A stretch of DNA of 64,000 bases from Neptuniibacter sp. CAU 1671 (GTDB lineage: Bacteria > Pseudomonadota > Gammaproteobacteria > Pseudomonadales > Balneatricaceae): the NCBI RefSeq assembly GCF_029222905.1, contig NZ_JARHUE010000007.1, forward strand, positions 62,001 to 126,000, written 5' to 3'. The notes under the pieces are model-generated. The model ran no database searches and had not been told where the DNA came from. It saw only the letters and a program-made list of their open reading frames with translations. A program made the translations under genes and the position numbers. Positions 53,531 to 64,000 of the stretch are shown in pieces (the first letter of the stretch is position 1; the number at the start of each line of letters is the position of its first letter).

Positions 53531-55117
53531 TTAGAATTGGCGTTTTACAGATACAACCAGCTGGTTATCGCTTCCGAACCAGTCAAACAGGGTTGCTGAG
53601 TTCTCACTGATACCCAGGGGATTCATACCTGTTGGATCAGCGTGTTTTCTGTCACCGTCGTTCCACCACAGGTCCATCTCAGCCTTGACGCGCCATGCAT
53701 CACCAAACACCAGTTCCACGGCCGGAATGGCAAAGCCACCGCCGTTGCTCAGATCAGTACCGATCACGAAAGAGGGGTTGATGGTGTCACGCTTGTAGTT
53801 CAGCAGAGTGAACAGCGTCAGGTAGGTGGTATGCTCTTTTTTGCTGGCGCCAAAGGATGCAAATTCAACAATTTCATCATCCTTGTCGTAGCCCATGATC
53901 CAGGTATCAAACAGCTGAATACTGCTGAGTGACGGGCGATGTGTGCCCAGCCAGTCCATTAGTTTCAACTCTTTGTCGATACGCAGCATGGTGACCAGCG
54001 TGTCTTTTTCCTTCACACCACCCCAGCCTGGCAGTGCGGACTGCAGCTGACCAAAGTTGTAGGGTTTGTTAGGAATGTAAGCGAACTCGGCACTCCAGGT
54101 AGCATCCATGCCGGCACTGTAACCATTGACGGTCAGACCATAGACCTCAATTTCCGGGAAGATCCAGTCACCCAACACCTGGTTGGTTGCCAGTTCGCCA
54201 TAAGACTGCATCGCCCCGACGCCAAACAGACCTGGCACAATCGAATTTGCAGCCGGATTCATGATTGGCAGAGGATTGAAGGTTTTCAGGTAGGCAAAGG
54301 AGTAACCGATGGAACCCGCTGTACCGTTCCAGCGAATACCGTAGGTGGTATCGTCCCAGTCACCATCTTTATGATCGGTGTTGTAATCCGTAAAGGCGGT
54401 GAAATCGACGCCGCGGTATGGATGCGGAATCCAGCGGCCACCCTCGATGTTATAACTGCTGCCCATGTCTTCATCACGGTCAATGCCACCCGGACGCACA
54501 AACAGGTTCAGGCTGCCATCCAGTTCATGCACATCGACACGGAAGTTGGCCAGTGTCAGGGGTTTGCGCCAGTCTTCGTTGTTCTCAAAGAACAGACGCT
54601 TGCGGTAGTCGTAACCATGAATCAGGTCCATTGCCTGAAAGAAGTCACTTTCACCCCAGACCAACTGCTGCTTACCCAGGCGCACATCAACACGATCACC
54701 CAATGAGAAATCAACATAGAGTTCACGCAGGAAATCTTCAAAACTATCGGTATCGTACTGATCCAGATAATCCTCAGTGGTCGCAAAACCACCCGGAGAA
54801 GTCACTTCAGTGCGGTCTTCCAGATCATCCAGATAACCGGTCTGATGTTCCTTATCAATTCGGCCAACGGCTTTCCAGGAAAGCGGGCCTGTTCTGGCAT
54901 CCATCTCCAGCTGAAGCGATAAACGCGCCATGCCAAATTCGCCAGTATCGTCCCCGGAAGTTTCCTCCTGATCTTCAAGGAACATTGCAGTTTGAGCTCT
55001 TACGTATCCACCGAAGTTGATACTGTAGTCTCCTTCACCAGCAGTTGCTGCTGACCCCACTAACAGACCGGCACCCGCGAGAACGGCGCCAGCTATCTTC
55101 TGATTTTTAATTTTCAC
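53531..55117 (-). CDS. DUF1302 family outer-membrane protein
   Basis: A 528-residue predicted outer-membrane beta-barrel. The GTG at 55117 gives the signal peptide KIKNQKIAGAVLAGAGLLVGSAATAGE; a longer frame to 55219 runs past the predicted sigma54 transcription start and is rejected. The mature start DYSINFGGYVRAQTAM and LGKQQLVWGESDFFQAMDLIHGYD near 160 are typical, as is the C-terminal LVVSVKRQF ending in Phe. DUF1302 and DUF1329 genes are induced by hydrophobic substrates in several bacteria. It is first in the four-gene operon with a leader of about 100 bases. Confidence 0.9.
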   Translation of the reverse strand: MKIKNQKIAGAVLAGAGLLVGSAATAGEGDYSINFGGYVRAQTAMFLEDQEETSGDDTGEFGMARLSLQLEMDARTGPLSWKAVGRIDKEHQTGYLDDLEDRTEVTSPGGFATTEDYLDQYDTDSFEDFLRELYVDFSLGDRVDVRLGKQQLVWGESDFFQAMDLIHGYDYRKRLFFENNEDWRKPLTLANFRVDVHELDGSLNLFVRPGGIDRDEDMGSSYNIEGGRWIPHPYRGVDFTAFTDYNTDHKDGDWDDTTYGIRWNGTAGSIGYSFAYLKTFNPLPIMNPAANSIVPGLFGVGAMQSYGELATNQVLGDWIFPEIEVYGLTVNGYSAGMDATWSAEFAYIPNKPYNFGQLQSALPGWGGVKEKDTLVTMLRIDKELKLMDWLGTHRPSLSSIQLFDTWIMGYDKDDEIVEFASFGASKKEHTTYLTLFTLLNYKRDTINPSFVIGTDLSNGGGFAIPAVELVFGDAWRVKAEMDLWWNDGDRKHADPTGMNPLGISENSATLFDWFGSDNQLVVSVKRQF

Positions 55118-55229
55118 TATTACATCCCACAATTTGTACTTGTTATTCGGACTAGTGTTCAGAATCTGATGAATACAGCTGCCGTGAGGCTCTTCTGTCC
55201 TTCTGGCATTCATCAGCAACTGCCATCTC

Positions 55230-55244
55230 GCAACTTGTGTGCCA
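55230..55244 (-). promoter_or_regulatory. Consensus sigma54 (-24/-12) promoter of the DUF1302-RND operon
   Basis: Minus strand TGGCAC (55244-55239), ACAAG, TTGC (55233-55230): an exact TGGCAC-N5-TTGC match with invariant GG and GC at the right spacing. The predicted start is near 55219, about 100 bases before the GTG of the DUF1302 gene. Confidence 0.85.
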
Positions 55245-55329
55245 CTTGCCTGAAATAACTACAAATCGTTGAATATTAAGGTTTATTTTTTGAAAATTAA
55301 TTTGAACTCAGCGTAAGACGTACGAAATC

Positions 55330-55359
55330 CGAACGCTTTATTCGAAGTTCGAACGCTTT
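55330..55359. promoter_or_regulatory. Direct repeat CGAACGCTTT, 20 bp apart: candidate activator site
   Basis: CGAACGCTTT occurs at 55330-55339 and 55350-55359, with TTCGAA between (55341-55346). The repeats are 86-115 bases upstream of the sigma54 -24 box. A 20-bp period puts both on one face of DNA, as in AraC-type operators; sigma54 enhancer sites also lie at this distance. Confidence 0.55.
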
Positions 55360-55400
55360 CAACTGGCCGGGGAAAAGAGCAGAAAGCCTTAGATACCCAT

Positions 55401-55424
55401 GAAAAAAGGACGATTAATCGTCCT
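55401..55424 (-). terminator. Terminator after the AraC-type regulator gene
   Basis: An 18-base perfect palindrome, AGGACGAT/ATCGTCCT around TA (55407-55424), followed on the minus strand by a run of T (55406-55402). It separates the regulator from the DUF1302 operon. Confidence 0.8.
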
Positions 55425-55442
55425 ATTCAGAGCAGTGATGAC

Positions 55443-56480
55443 TCAGCCAATCTGCTGTTGACGATAGGCGCCGGGCGTCTGGCCGGTCCATTTTTTGAAG
55501 GAGCGAAAAAAAGCGGAATGGTCAGTAAAACCCATCAGTTCTGCCACATCATTTATGGAAAGCTGGGGTGAGTTCATATAGTTCAGCGCCGCCTCTCGCC
55601 GGCATTCATCCTTAACCTTCTGATAGGAGGTGTTTTCCTCCATCAAACGGCGGCGCAGTGTTGAAACCGACATATGCAGCCGGTCTGCCACCTCCTCGGC
55701 GCTGGGCAGTTCCTGGCTGAAATCCTTACCGATCAGCGCCACCACCTGTGCTTTCAGACCGCTGTCGTTATCCACCATCACAATCAGCTGGTAGGGGGCG
55801 GTTTTGAGAAAACTGCGCAGACTGCCGGGTGTTTGTATCACCGGATAGTTCAGATAGACGGCGGGAAAGACAAGCGCATTGTCGTGCTGGTCAAAACGCA
55901 CGTCGGACTGAAACAGCGTTCGATACTGGCCAGCATCCTCAGGCTGAGGAAAAGCAAAATAGGCGGCCTTCAGCGGTACCCGTTTACCAATCAGCCAGCA
56001 GATAAAGTGGTGCCACATCGACAAGGTGGTGCGGATTTTCTGGGGTGATTCGTGCGCAAAAATCTCACCCAGACTTGCTGTTGCTGCCTCGGTGGTAGTG
56101 AAAGAAAGTTTGGCATAGCGTCCCTGCCGTTTCAGCAGAGGTTTCACCTGAGTGCCACGGCAGATCTCATGAAAATCGCTGGCCCGGTAGATGGCACTCT
56201 CAAGCGTCGGCGCATGGATCAGACAATGACACATCAACCTGAAGGTGCCATTGGGCACCTTCCCGCCGCTGGTAAGCCCAAAGAATTCGTCCTGAGCCAT
56301 GGAATAGATATGCCGATAAAGCTGGCCAAACTTATCCGCAGGAAAGCTGGTATTGCGTTCAATATCGCCCGGATCTATTTCAACTGCCGCCAGGAGACCC
56401 CTGACACTCAGCCCCTGCTCTTCCACCATCTGCAATATCTGACGCACATAGCTGGCTGGTACTGTCACGTTACGCCCCAT
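55443..56480 (-). CDS. AraC family transcriptional regulator (Arabinose_bd type)
   Basis: A 345-residue regulator with an N-terminal AraC-type ligand domain of the OruR/ArgR-like kind (residues about 15-200: LSVRGLLAAVEIDPGDI, LTSGGKVPNGTFRLMCHCLIHAPTLESAI) and a C-terminal AraC helix-turn-helix (about 245-340: VADRLHMSVSTLRRRLMEENTSYQKVKDECRREAA, and DVAELMGFTDHSAFFRSFKKWTGQTPGAYR). Regulators of this type often respond to lipid-like or hydroxylated compounds. It is encoded directly before the DUF1302 operon and after fadBA, so it may control either. Its terminator shows a separate transcript. Confidence 0.9.
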   Translation of the reverse strand: MGRNVTVPASYVRQILQMVEEQGLSVRGLLAAVEIDPGDIERNTSFPADKFGQLYRHIYSMAQDEFFGLTSGGKVPNGTFRLMCHCLIHAPTLESAIYRASDFHEICRGTQVKPLLKRQGRYAKLSFTTTEAATASLGEIFAHESPQKIRTTLSMWHHFICWLIGKRVPLKAAYFAFPQPEDAGQYRTLFQSDVRFDQHDNALVFPAVYLNYPVIQTPGSLRSFLKTAPYQLIVMVDNDSGLKAQVVALIGKDFSQELPSAEEVADRLHMSVSTLRRRLMEENTSYQKVKDECRREAALNYMNSPQLSINDVAELMGFTDHSAFFRSFKKWTGQTPGAYRQQQIG

Positions 56481-56661
56481 TTAACTGACCCGATGTTTAC
56501 ACTGACTCATGCTGCTCAGTGTTGGTCAGAATGCAGCGCTTTGCCAATTCCGGCGCATATTTTTGTCATACGTAGTCAGGAGTGGGGACTCCTCAACCTG
56601 CCAGTTTATTGAGTGTTAAGAGCGTCTGAACGAAATTGTCGGCAAAATAGCTATGACAAAC

Positions 56662-60008
<3,347 letters not shown>

Positions 60009-60040
60009 GTGCGTATCCATCCTGTGCAGTGGGTTGACGC

Positions 60041-60053
60041 AGTTTTCTAAACT
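60041..60053. promoter_or_regulatory. Small inverted repeat upstream of fadB, possible repressor site
   Basis: AGTTT-TCT-AAACT, 33 bases before the fadB start: 5-bp arms with a 3-base centre. Fatty-acid repressors (FadR, PsrA) bind short inverted repeats in such places, but this does not match their consensus well. Confidence 0.25.
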
Positions 60054-60099
60054 AAATACTAGTTGGCGATGGCCATTCAACAATGACAAAAAACAGCGA

Positions 60100-60126
60100 G
60101 ATCACTGACAGATACTGTCAGTGATC
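60100..60126. terminator. Perfect 12-bp-arm hairpin after the SDR gene
   Basis: GATCACTGACAG, loop ATA, CTGTCAGTGATC. On the plus strand it is followed directly by TTTTT; on the minus strand, the direction of the SDR operon that ends at 60175, the T run (TTTTTT) begins five bases after the stem. It probably ends the SDR operon. Confidence 0.75.
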
Positions 60127-60174
60127 TTTTTGATTGAGGCTGATACAGCGGATTGACGGGGATTACAGACGAAA

Positions 60175-60942
60175 TCAGTCGGTCACAATCATGCGCCCAA
60201 TCAGGGCGAAATAGAGACGGTAGGGCAACAGGCGCAGGCACTTCAGGACATAGGTAAAACGTTTTGGAAAGGTGATCTCAAACTGTGAACTGAGCAGTCC
60301 CTTGAGAATGCGACCGGCGGCCACATCAGGCTCCAACAGACAGGGCATTTCAAAACTGTTCAGGTCAGTCAGTGGCGTGCGCACAAAACCGGGATTGATC
60401 AACTGCAGTTTGATACCGCTATCGGCCAGATCCAGCCTTAACGCTTCACACAGATTAATCAGCGCCGCCTTGCTGGCACCATAGATTGAAGCCGTCGGCA
60501 AGCCGCGATAACCAGCAACGGATGCCATCACGGCAATCTGCCCGGCACCGTTGCTGAGCATCTGTTGCAGCGCCGGTTCCAGACAATTCACTGTGCCCTG
60601 CAGATTCACCTGCCACAGTTTTGCACAGGCTTCAGCGCTGAACGCTTCAGCAGATACCGGTTTATGGGTACCTGCATTGAGCACAACCAGATCCGGCAAT
60701 GCTAACTGTTCCCGCCAATGCTCCCAGAGCGCATTAATCTGCTCTTGCTGCGTAATATCGACTGGCTGGGGAATAATAGCGCCGCTACAGTGAGCACAGT
60801 CTTGCTGCAGAGACTCAAGTTCAGACTGAGTTCGGGCGCTGGCATAAACGGTTATCCCCTCTTCTGCCAGACGCTGTGCTAACGCCCGGCCAATGCCACG
60901 GCCAGCGCCGGTGATCCAGCAATATTTCCATGGCAGATTCAT
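60175..60942 (-). CDS. Short-chain dehydrogenase/reductase of the CFA-associated cluster
   Basis: A 255-residue classical SDR: cofactor motif WITGAGRGIGRALAQRL at residues 9-25, VVLNAGTHKP near 90 (NAG motif), catalytic Tyr-x-x-x-Lys in ASIYGASKAALINL near 155, and a C-terminal extension with a hydrophobic end. The ATG at 60942 overlaps the DUF3833 stop by four bases and follows GGGAG; an earlier start at 60966 would lie inside DUF3833. This SDR type is commonly encoded with DUF2878, chalcone isomerase-like and DUF3833 genes. It is last in an operon with an ECF11-like promoter. Confidence 0.9.
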   Translation of the reverse strand: MNLPWKYCWITGAGRGIGRALAQRLAEEGITVYASARTQSELESLQQDCAHCSGAIIPQPVDITQQEQINALWEHWREQLALPDLVVLNAGTHKPVSAEAFSAEACAKLWQVNLQGTVNCLEPALQQMLSNGAGQIAVMASVAGYRGLPTASIYGASKAALINLCEALRLDLADSGIKLQLINPGFVRTPLTDLNSFEMPCLLEPDVAAGRILKGLLSSQFEITFPKRFTYVLKCLRLLPYRLYFALIGRMIVTD

Positions 60943-61508
60943 GCTGAACTCCCATTTAGGTGACAACCGTCGGTCAGTTCACGGTGGGGCTGGTCTGAAA
61001 TTTTTCGGATAAAGAGTGTGATCTCCCCAACCTTGAAACCAAATTTGTACATGCCGGTGCGGTTGATCAGATACTCCTGATCCAGCAGATACATCCAGTC
61101 ATCCAGTGTCAGTACCCAGACTTTGCCCTCTACCGGCACCTCCAGCTGATAGTTCCAGTGCAGGGCATTACCGGCGACCTGTCCCTGAGCTGTGCCGACC
61201 ACATCACCGGCACGCCCGGTGTACTGATTTCCCTTGCGGTCTAATTGCCAGCATCGGGCCTGTTCTTCACCGTCGGCAAACAGGAACTGCTCATCCAGTA
61301 CCCCCTGATCTCCCTGCCAGTGCCCCAACAGATCAGCCTTAAAACGTCGGACCACCTTGCCCGATCCATCCTGCACAATACCATGAGCTTCCAGATGACC
61401 ACTGAAAAACTCACTCAGCACCAGTGCCGGTTCGGTTCCGTTGTATTCCTCAATATTGCTGGCGCAACCCGACAGCAGCACCACTAAAAACGCAACACAA
61501 GCTTTCAT
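60939..61508 (-). CDS. DUF3833 family lipoprotein
   Basis: A 189-residue lipoprotein (signal MKACVAFLVVLLSGC, acylated Cys15) of the DUF3833 family: LVLSEFFSGHLEAHGIVQDGSGKVV, QGVLDEQFLFADGEEQ, and the C-terminal DDWMYLLDQEYLINRTGMYKFGFKVGEITLFIRK. It is paralogous to the signal-less protein at 16403-16873, which shares the same three motifs. The envelope location and a lipocalin-like predicted fold suggest lipid binding; no biochemistry is established. It overlaps both neighbours by four bases. Confidence 0.9.
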   Translation of the reverse strand: MKACVAFLVVLLSGCASNIEEYNGTEPALVLSEFFSGHLEAHGIVQDGSGKVVRRFKADLLGHWQGDQGVLDEQFLFADGEEQARCWQLDRKGNQYTGRAGDVVGTAQGQVAGNALHWNYQLEVPVEGKVWVLTLDDWMYLLDQEYLINRTGMYKFGFKVGEITLFIRKISDQPHRELTDGCHLNGSSA

Positions 61509-62011
61509 CGGTTCTGCCCCCTTAACTGACTGGCCAGTTCAGGATACTCACTCTCATTGGCTAACCAGATTTTAACGAAGGCTTCAGCAAAACCGGGATC
61601 TGACACCACACCCAGCCAGCGTTGGTTGTAATAGAAATGCCCTTCACCGGATGGCGTGATTTCAAACGCCAGCTGATCACCCTTTTTAATATCCGGCCAG
61701 AGGTTAAGCAGCTGCGGCAACCACTGCTCCCGTTGGGTTTGTGTTGAAAACGGCTGCATCTGCTTGTCGGTTTCAGTCACCAGATCCTTGCCTTTAAAAT
61801 CCCGCAGGTAGTTCACCTGGAGCAGCAGCGGCGCGGAAAAACCGGCAAACACACCTTCCGGGGCATGCAGTGCCGCATTGTAAATATCAAACCAGAGCAC
61901 CTCTAACTTCGCCCGACCCACTTCAGGCCAGTCGGGTGGGACACGCTCAGATGCGTGCGCAACGCCGACAAAAGCGAGCAGCAGACAGGTATTAATACAC
62001 CTTGCAAACAT
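61505..62011 (-). CDS. Chalcone isomerase-like (CHI-fold) periplasmic protein
   Basis: A 168-residue protein with a signal peptide (cleavage after AHAS, about residue 21) and a chalcone isomerase-like domain: VGRAKLEVLWFDIYNAALHAPEG near 31-53, LLLQVNYLRDFKGKDLVTETDKQM near 62-85 and WLGVVSDPGFAEAFVKIWL near 132-150. Related CHI-fold proteins bind fatty acids and are not chalcone isomerases; a fatty-acid-binding role fits the operon. It overlaps the DUF2878 gene by 20 bases and DUF3833 by four. Confidence 0.9.
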   Translation of the reverse strand: MFARCINTCLLLAFVGVAHASERVPPDWPEVGRAKLEVLWFDIYNAALHAPEGVFAGFSAPLLLQVNYLRDFKGKDLVTETDKQMQPFSTQTQREQWLPQLLNLWPDIKKGDQLAFEITPSGEGHFYYNQRWLGVVSDPGFAEAFVKIWLANESEYPELASQLRGQNR

Positions 62012-62504
62012 AGGGTTGCTCCAGTAACTGACTGATAAAAACTAAGCATGGAAACAGGAGCGACCAGATCAGGGCCAGCAGCAGGAACACCTGCCAGATG
62101 GGTAATCCCAACTCCACAGCACCCAGACCTGCCGCTCCGATATAGGTTAATGCTGCAGAGAAACCACCAAGCAGTGCTGCAAGCCAGTAATGACCTCTGA
62201 ACCAGACCAGTCCCTGACGTAAGGTTGCACAGAAGGCAAACCACAGCGCAATCAACCAGAGTGGCAGAATCAAACCCGACTCCGGAAAAACAAATACCCC
62301 CGCCACAGTCAGTGAGGCATCAACCGCAATGCCACACAGAGCACAGACCAGGATCACCGCCAATTCTGAGAGCCGGTTGGGATGGAAGACCAGATGCAGG
62401 ATCAGGATCAGCACCACCCACGGTAGCGCCGTATTGCCCAGCAACACAGACAACCACCAGATCAACTGAAAACCCGCCAGATTGAGCCAGATATTTTTCG
62501 ACAT
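61992..62504 (-). CDS. DUF2878 family integral membrane protein
   Basis: A 170-residue membrane protein with about five TM helices (NLAGFQLIWWLSVLLGN, LPWVVLILILHLVFHP, ELAVILVCALCGIAVDASL, LILPLWLIALWFAFCATL, QVFLLLALIWSLLFPCLVF). The family has no known function but is linked to this SDR/CHI/DUF3833 set. The ATG at 62504 follows AGGAG by nine bases; the frame stays open to a TTG at 62561, but the ECF11-like promoter lies within that extension, so 62504 is preferred. It is first in the operon. Confidence 0.88.
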   Translation of the reverse strand: MSKNIWLNLAGFQLIWWLSVLLGNTALPWVVLILILHLVFHPNRLSELAVILVCALCGIAVDASLTVAGVFVFPESGLILPLWLIALWFAFCATLRQGLVWFRGHYWLAALLGGFSAALTYIGAAGLGAVELGLPIWQVFLLLALIWSLLFPCLVFISQLLEQPYVCKVY

Positions 62505-62523
62505 CACAGAGCACTCCTCTGCA

Positions 62524-62553
62524 CTGATACGGCAGAGCGCAGTGCTCAGATCA
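62524..62553 (-). promoter_or_regulatory. ECF11-type promoter of the DUF2878-CHI-DUF3833-SDR operon
   Basis: Minus strand TGATCT (62553-62548), 18 bases, TATCAG (62529-62524). One base differs from TGATCC at the -35 box; spacing and TA start of the -10 are the same as at the other three sites. The -10 box ends 19 bases before the ATG at 62504, so the leader would be very short. Confidence 0.65.
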
Positions 62554-62561
62554 TCAATCAA

Positions 62562-62817
62562 AAATTGCCTCTGTACTGATCAGTCCCCTCAAAATTTCAA
62601 TGATTTAAAATCAATTGATTAGACTAAACCTTATACGCCCTGAGTCTTCCACCTTTCACTCCGGAGACTCATAAATCTAGTGCTAAAAATTGTGCCGTTT
62701 TTTTGCGACTGCACCATCTATCTTTTTTTTAAAAAATCGCGCATATTCGCCTCGATTGCCGGGGTTTCCGGCAGGCAAAAGAGGTCGAACTTAATCACTT
62801 ACTTTGAGGGCTGTTAG
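62562..62817 (+). other. Divergent intergenic region before the polyamine-binding protein gene
   Basis: About 255 bases (313 between the two gene starts) with no supported gene. It contains A/T-rich stretches and several T runs. GAGG lies 12 bases before the ATG at 62818 as a distant ribosome site. No clear -35/-10 pair for the plus-strand gene was found. Confidence 0.35.
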
Positions 62818-63930
62818 ATGAACGGTCAAAAAGGGTTTCTGGCTTTAGTGCAAAAACAACTGGCGACAATGATCGCTGCTCTGACGCTGTCTGCCGGGGC
62901 ATCCGCAGACGAACTGCATATCTACAACTGGTCCGACTATATTGCCGAAGATACCATCGCCAATTTCCAGGCTGAAACCGGTATCAAGGTCAGTTATGAC
63001 GTGTACGACTCAAACGAAGTGCTTGAGGCCAAACTGCTCGCCGGTCGCTCTGGTTATGACCTGGTGTTCCCTACCGCCCGTCCCTTTGGTGACCGCCATA
63101 TCAAGGCTGGCATCTATCAGAAGCTGGATAAAAGCCAGCTGAGCAATTATGGCAATCTGGATACGGGTATCCTTGCCTCTCTGAGCGATATCGATACCGA
63201 CAACGCCTATTTAGTACCCTACATGTGGGGCACCACCGGCATTGGCTTTAACGTCAAAAAGATCACCGAACTGTTAGGCGAAATGCCCAAGGACACCTGG
63301 AAGCTGCTGTTCGATCCCGAGACAGTTGCAAAACTCAGCGGTTGTGGCGTTTCTCTGATGGATGACCCGACCGAAGTGCTGGTGGCCGCCCGTGCTTATC
63401 TGGGTAAAGATACGGCTGATTTCAGTTCCGCTGCTATCAAAGAAGCCGCCGATGTTATCGCTGCAGTACGCAGCAACATCAAGTACTTCCATAGCTCCCA
63501 GTACATCAACGACCTGGCCAACGGTGACACCTGCGTCGCCCATGGTTATTCCGGTGATATTCTGCAGGCCCGCGACCGCGCTGCTGAAGCCGGTAATGGC
63601 GTCGAAATCGCCTATGTGGTTCCCTCTGAAGGTGCAGTGGTCTGGACCGACGTGATGGCCATCCCTGCCGATGCGGGTAACGTGTCACAAGCCCTGCGCT
63701 TTATCGATTATCTGATGCGTCCGGAAGTGATCGCTGCCGCCACCAACTATGTCGCTTACGCCAACGCCAATACCAAGGCTTCTGCACTGGTTGACCCGTC
63801 CATCGCCAGCGATCCCGGTATCTACCCGCCGGCCAGCACCCGTGAAAAACTGATCGTGCTGAAAACACCGACGGATAAACAGTCACGCGAGATGAACCGG
63901 GCCTGGACCAAACTGAAGACAGGTAAATAA
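62818..63930 (+). CDS. potF: Polyamine ABC transporter substrate-binding protein (PotF/PotD type)
   Basis: A 370-residue periplasmic binding protein. The signal peptide ends near GASADE (residue 30). The mature start ELHIYNWSDYIAEDTIANFQ and segments YDLVFPTARPFGDRHIKAG, YMWGTTGIGFN, CVAHGYSGDILQARDRA and VPSEGAVVWTDVMAIPADA match PotF/SpuD-type putrescine or spermidine binding proteins, including the aromatic and acidic residues that hold the amines. The exact polyamine is not certain. Transporter genes would be expected beyond the right edge. A GC-rich hairpin follows. Confidence 0.92.
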   Translation: MNGQKGFLALVQKQLATMIAALTLSAGASADELHIYNWSDYIAEDTIANFQAETGIKVSYDVYDSNEVLEAKLLAGRSGYDLVFPTARPFGDRHIKAGIYQKLDKSQLSNYGNLDTGILASLSDIDTDNAYLVPYMWGTTGIGFNVKKITELLGEMPKDTWKLLFDPETVAKLSGCGVSLMDDPTEVLVAARAYLGKDTADFSSAAIKEAADVIAAVRSNIKYFHSSQYINDLANGDTCVAHGYSGDILQARDRAAEAGNGVEIAYVVPSEGAVVWTDVMAIPADAGNVSQALRFIDYLMRPEVIAAATNYVAYANANTKASALVDPSIASDPGIYPPASTREKLIVLKTPTDKQSREMNRAWTKLKTGK

Positions 63931-63941
63931 TCCTCTCTTCC

Positions 63942-63962
63942 CGGGCCGCATCTAGCGGCCCG
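63942..63962 (+). terminator. GC-rich hairpin after the polyamine-binding protein gene
   Basis: CGGGCCGC, loop ATCTA, GCGGCCCG: a perfect 8-bp stem 11 bases after the stop, but without a T run. It may be a weak terminator or a 3'-end stabiliser that lets the binding protein be made in excess over downstream transporter genes. Confidence 0.45.
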
Positions 63963-64000
63963 CGTATTTAAGCCCCGCATCCCTTTTTTGGTGTCTGACA

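Noticed and set aside
62577-62582. TGATCA as the -35 box for the DUF2878 operon
   Set aside because: At 18 bases downstream on the minus strand the sequence is ATTGAT, without TA. The TGATCT site at 62553 fits better.

Overview
The window reads as a chromosomal segment of a marine, heterotrophic gammaproteobacterium, most like Oceanospirillales/Oceanospirillaceae (Neptuniibacter, Neptunomonas, Amphritea or Marinobacterium type). This is inferred from family content: EpmC, fadBA, a truncated Sox cluster, an RpoE-ChrR light-stress regulon, DUF1302/DUF1329 genes and a piuC-type iron cluster. No rRNA, tRNA, insertion sequence, prophage or CRISPR array was recognised. Coding density is high and most genes sit in tight operons with ATGA overlaps.

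Layout. 1-5640 (minus): soxX-Y-Z-A-K-B for periplasmic thiosulfate oxidation (no soxCD here), then a lipoprotein and a partial epmC. 5.9-14.8 kb: single genes (M48 protease lipoprotein, TraB/GumN protein, double-receiver regulator, deaD, an AT-rich NYN-LOTUS gene, ridA, tlyA, a GNAT-nitrilase fusion). 14.8-24.1 kb: a singlet-oxygen/light-stress island. It holds gpx and an FAD oxidoreductase; the minus operon rpoE-chrR-DUF523/1722-phr-DUF3833; and the divergent plus operon FAD amine oxidase-DUF1365-cfa. Three of its transcription units start from promoters with TGATCC, exactly 18 bases, then TA. A fourth promoter of the same form (TGATCT) drives a second operon, DUF2878-chalcone isomerase-like-DUF3833-SDR, at 60.2-62.5 kb. 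Together these look like one ECF11-type regulon.

24.5-29.3 kb: three consecutive genes for highly acidic, low-complexity lipoproteins almost free of Lys/Arg. One carries 35 uninterrupted GGDT units. Each gene is followed by its own terminator. 29.3-35.2 kb: a signalling block with an HD-GYP regulator divergent from a PhnD-like binding protein, a hybrid histidine kinase and an HDOD protein. 35.2-36.2 kb: an ArsR sensor with its CDF metal exporter. 36.3-42.9 kb: a Fur-box-preceded exbB-exbD-exbD-tonB cluster, a siderophore receptor, piuC and an FMN 2-hydroxyacid dehydrogenase. 42.9-46.1 kb: SPFH/NfeD and moaB-moeA. 46.3-56.5 kb: a sigma54 activator, then the operon DUF1302-DUF1329-YCF48-RND preceded by a consensus sigma54 promoter, then an AraC regulator. 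56.7-60.0 kb: fadBA. 62.8-63.9 kb: a polyamine-binding protein.

Main points of interest are the ECF11 regulon spread over two loci, the three acidic repeat lipoproteins, and the sigma54-controlled RND/DUF1302/DUF1329 operon. Functions are assigned by recognising families in the translated sequence; no database search was run.
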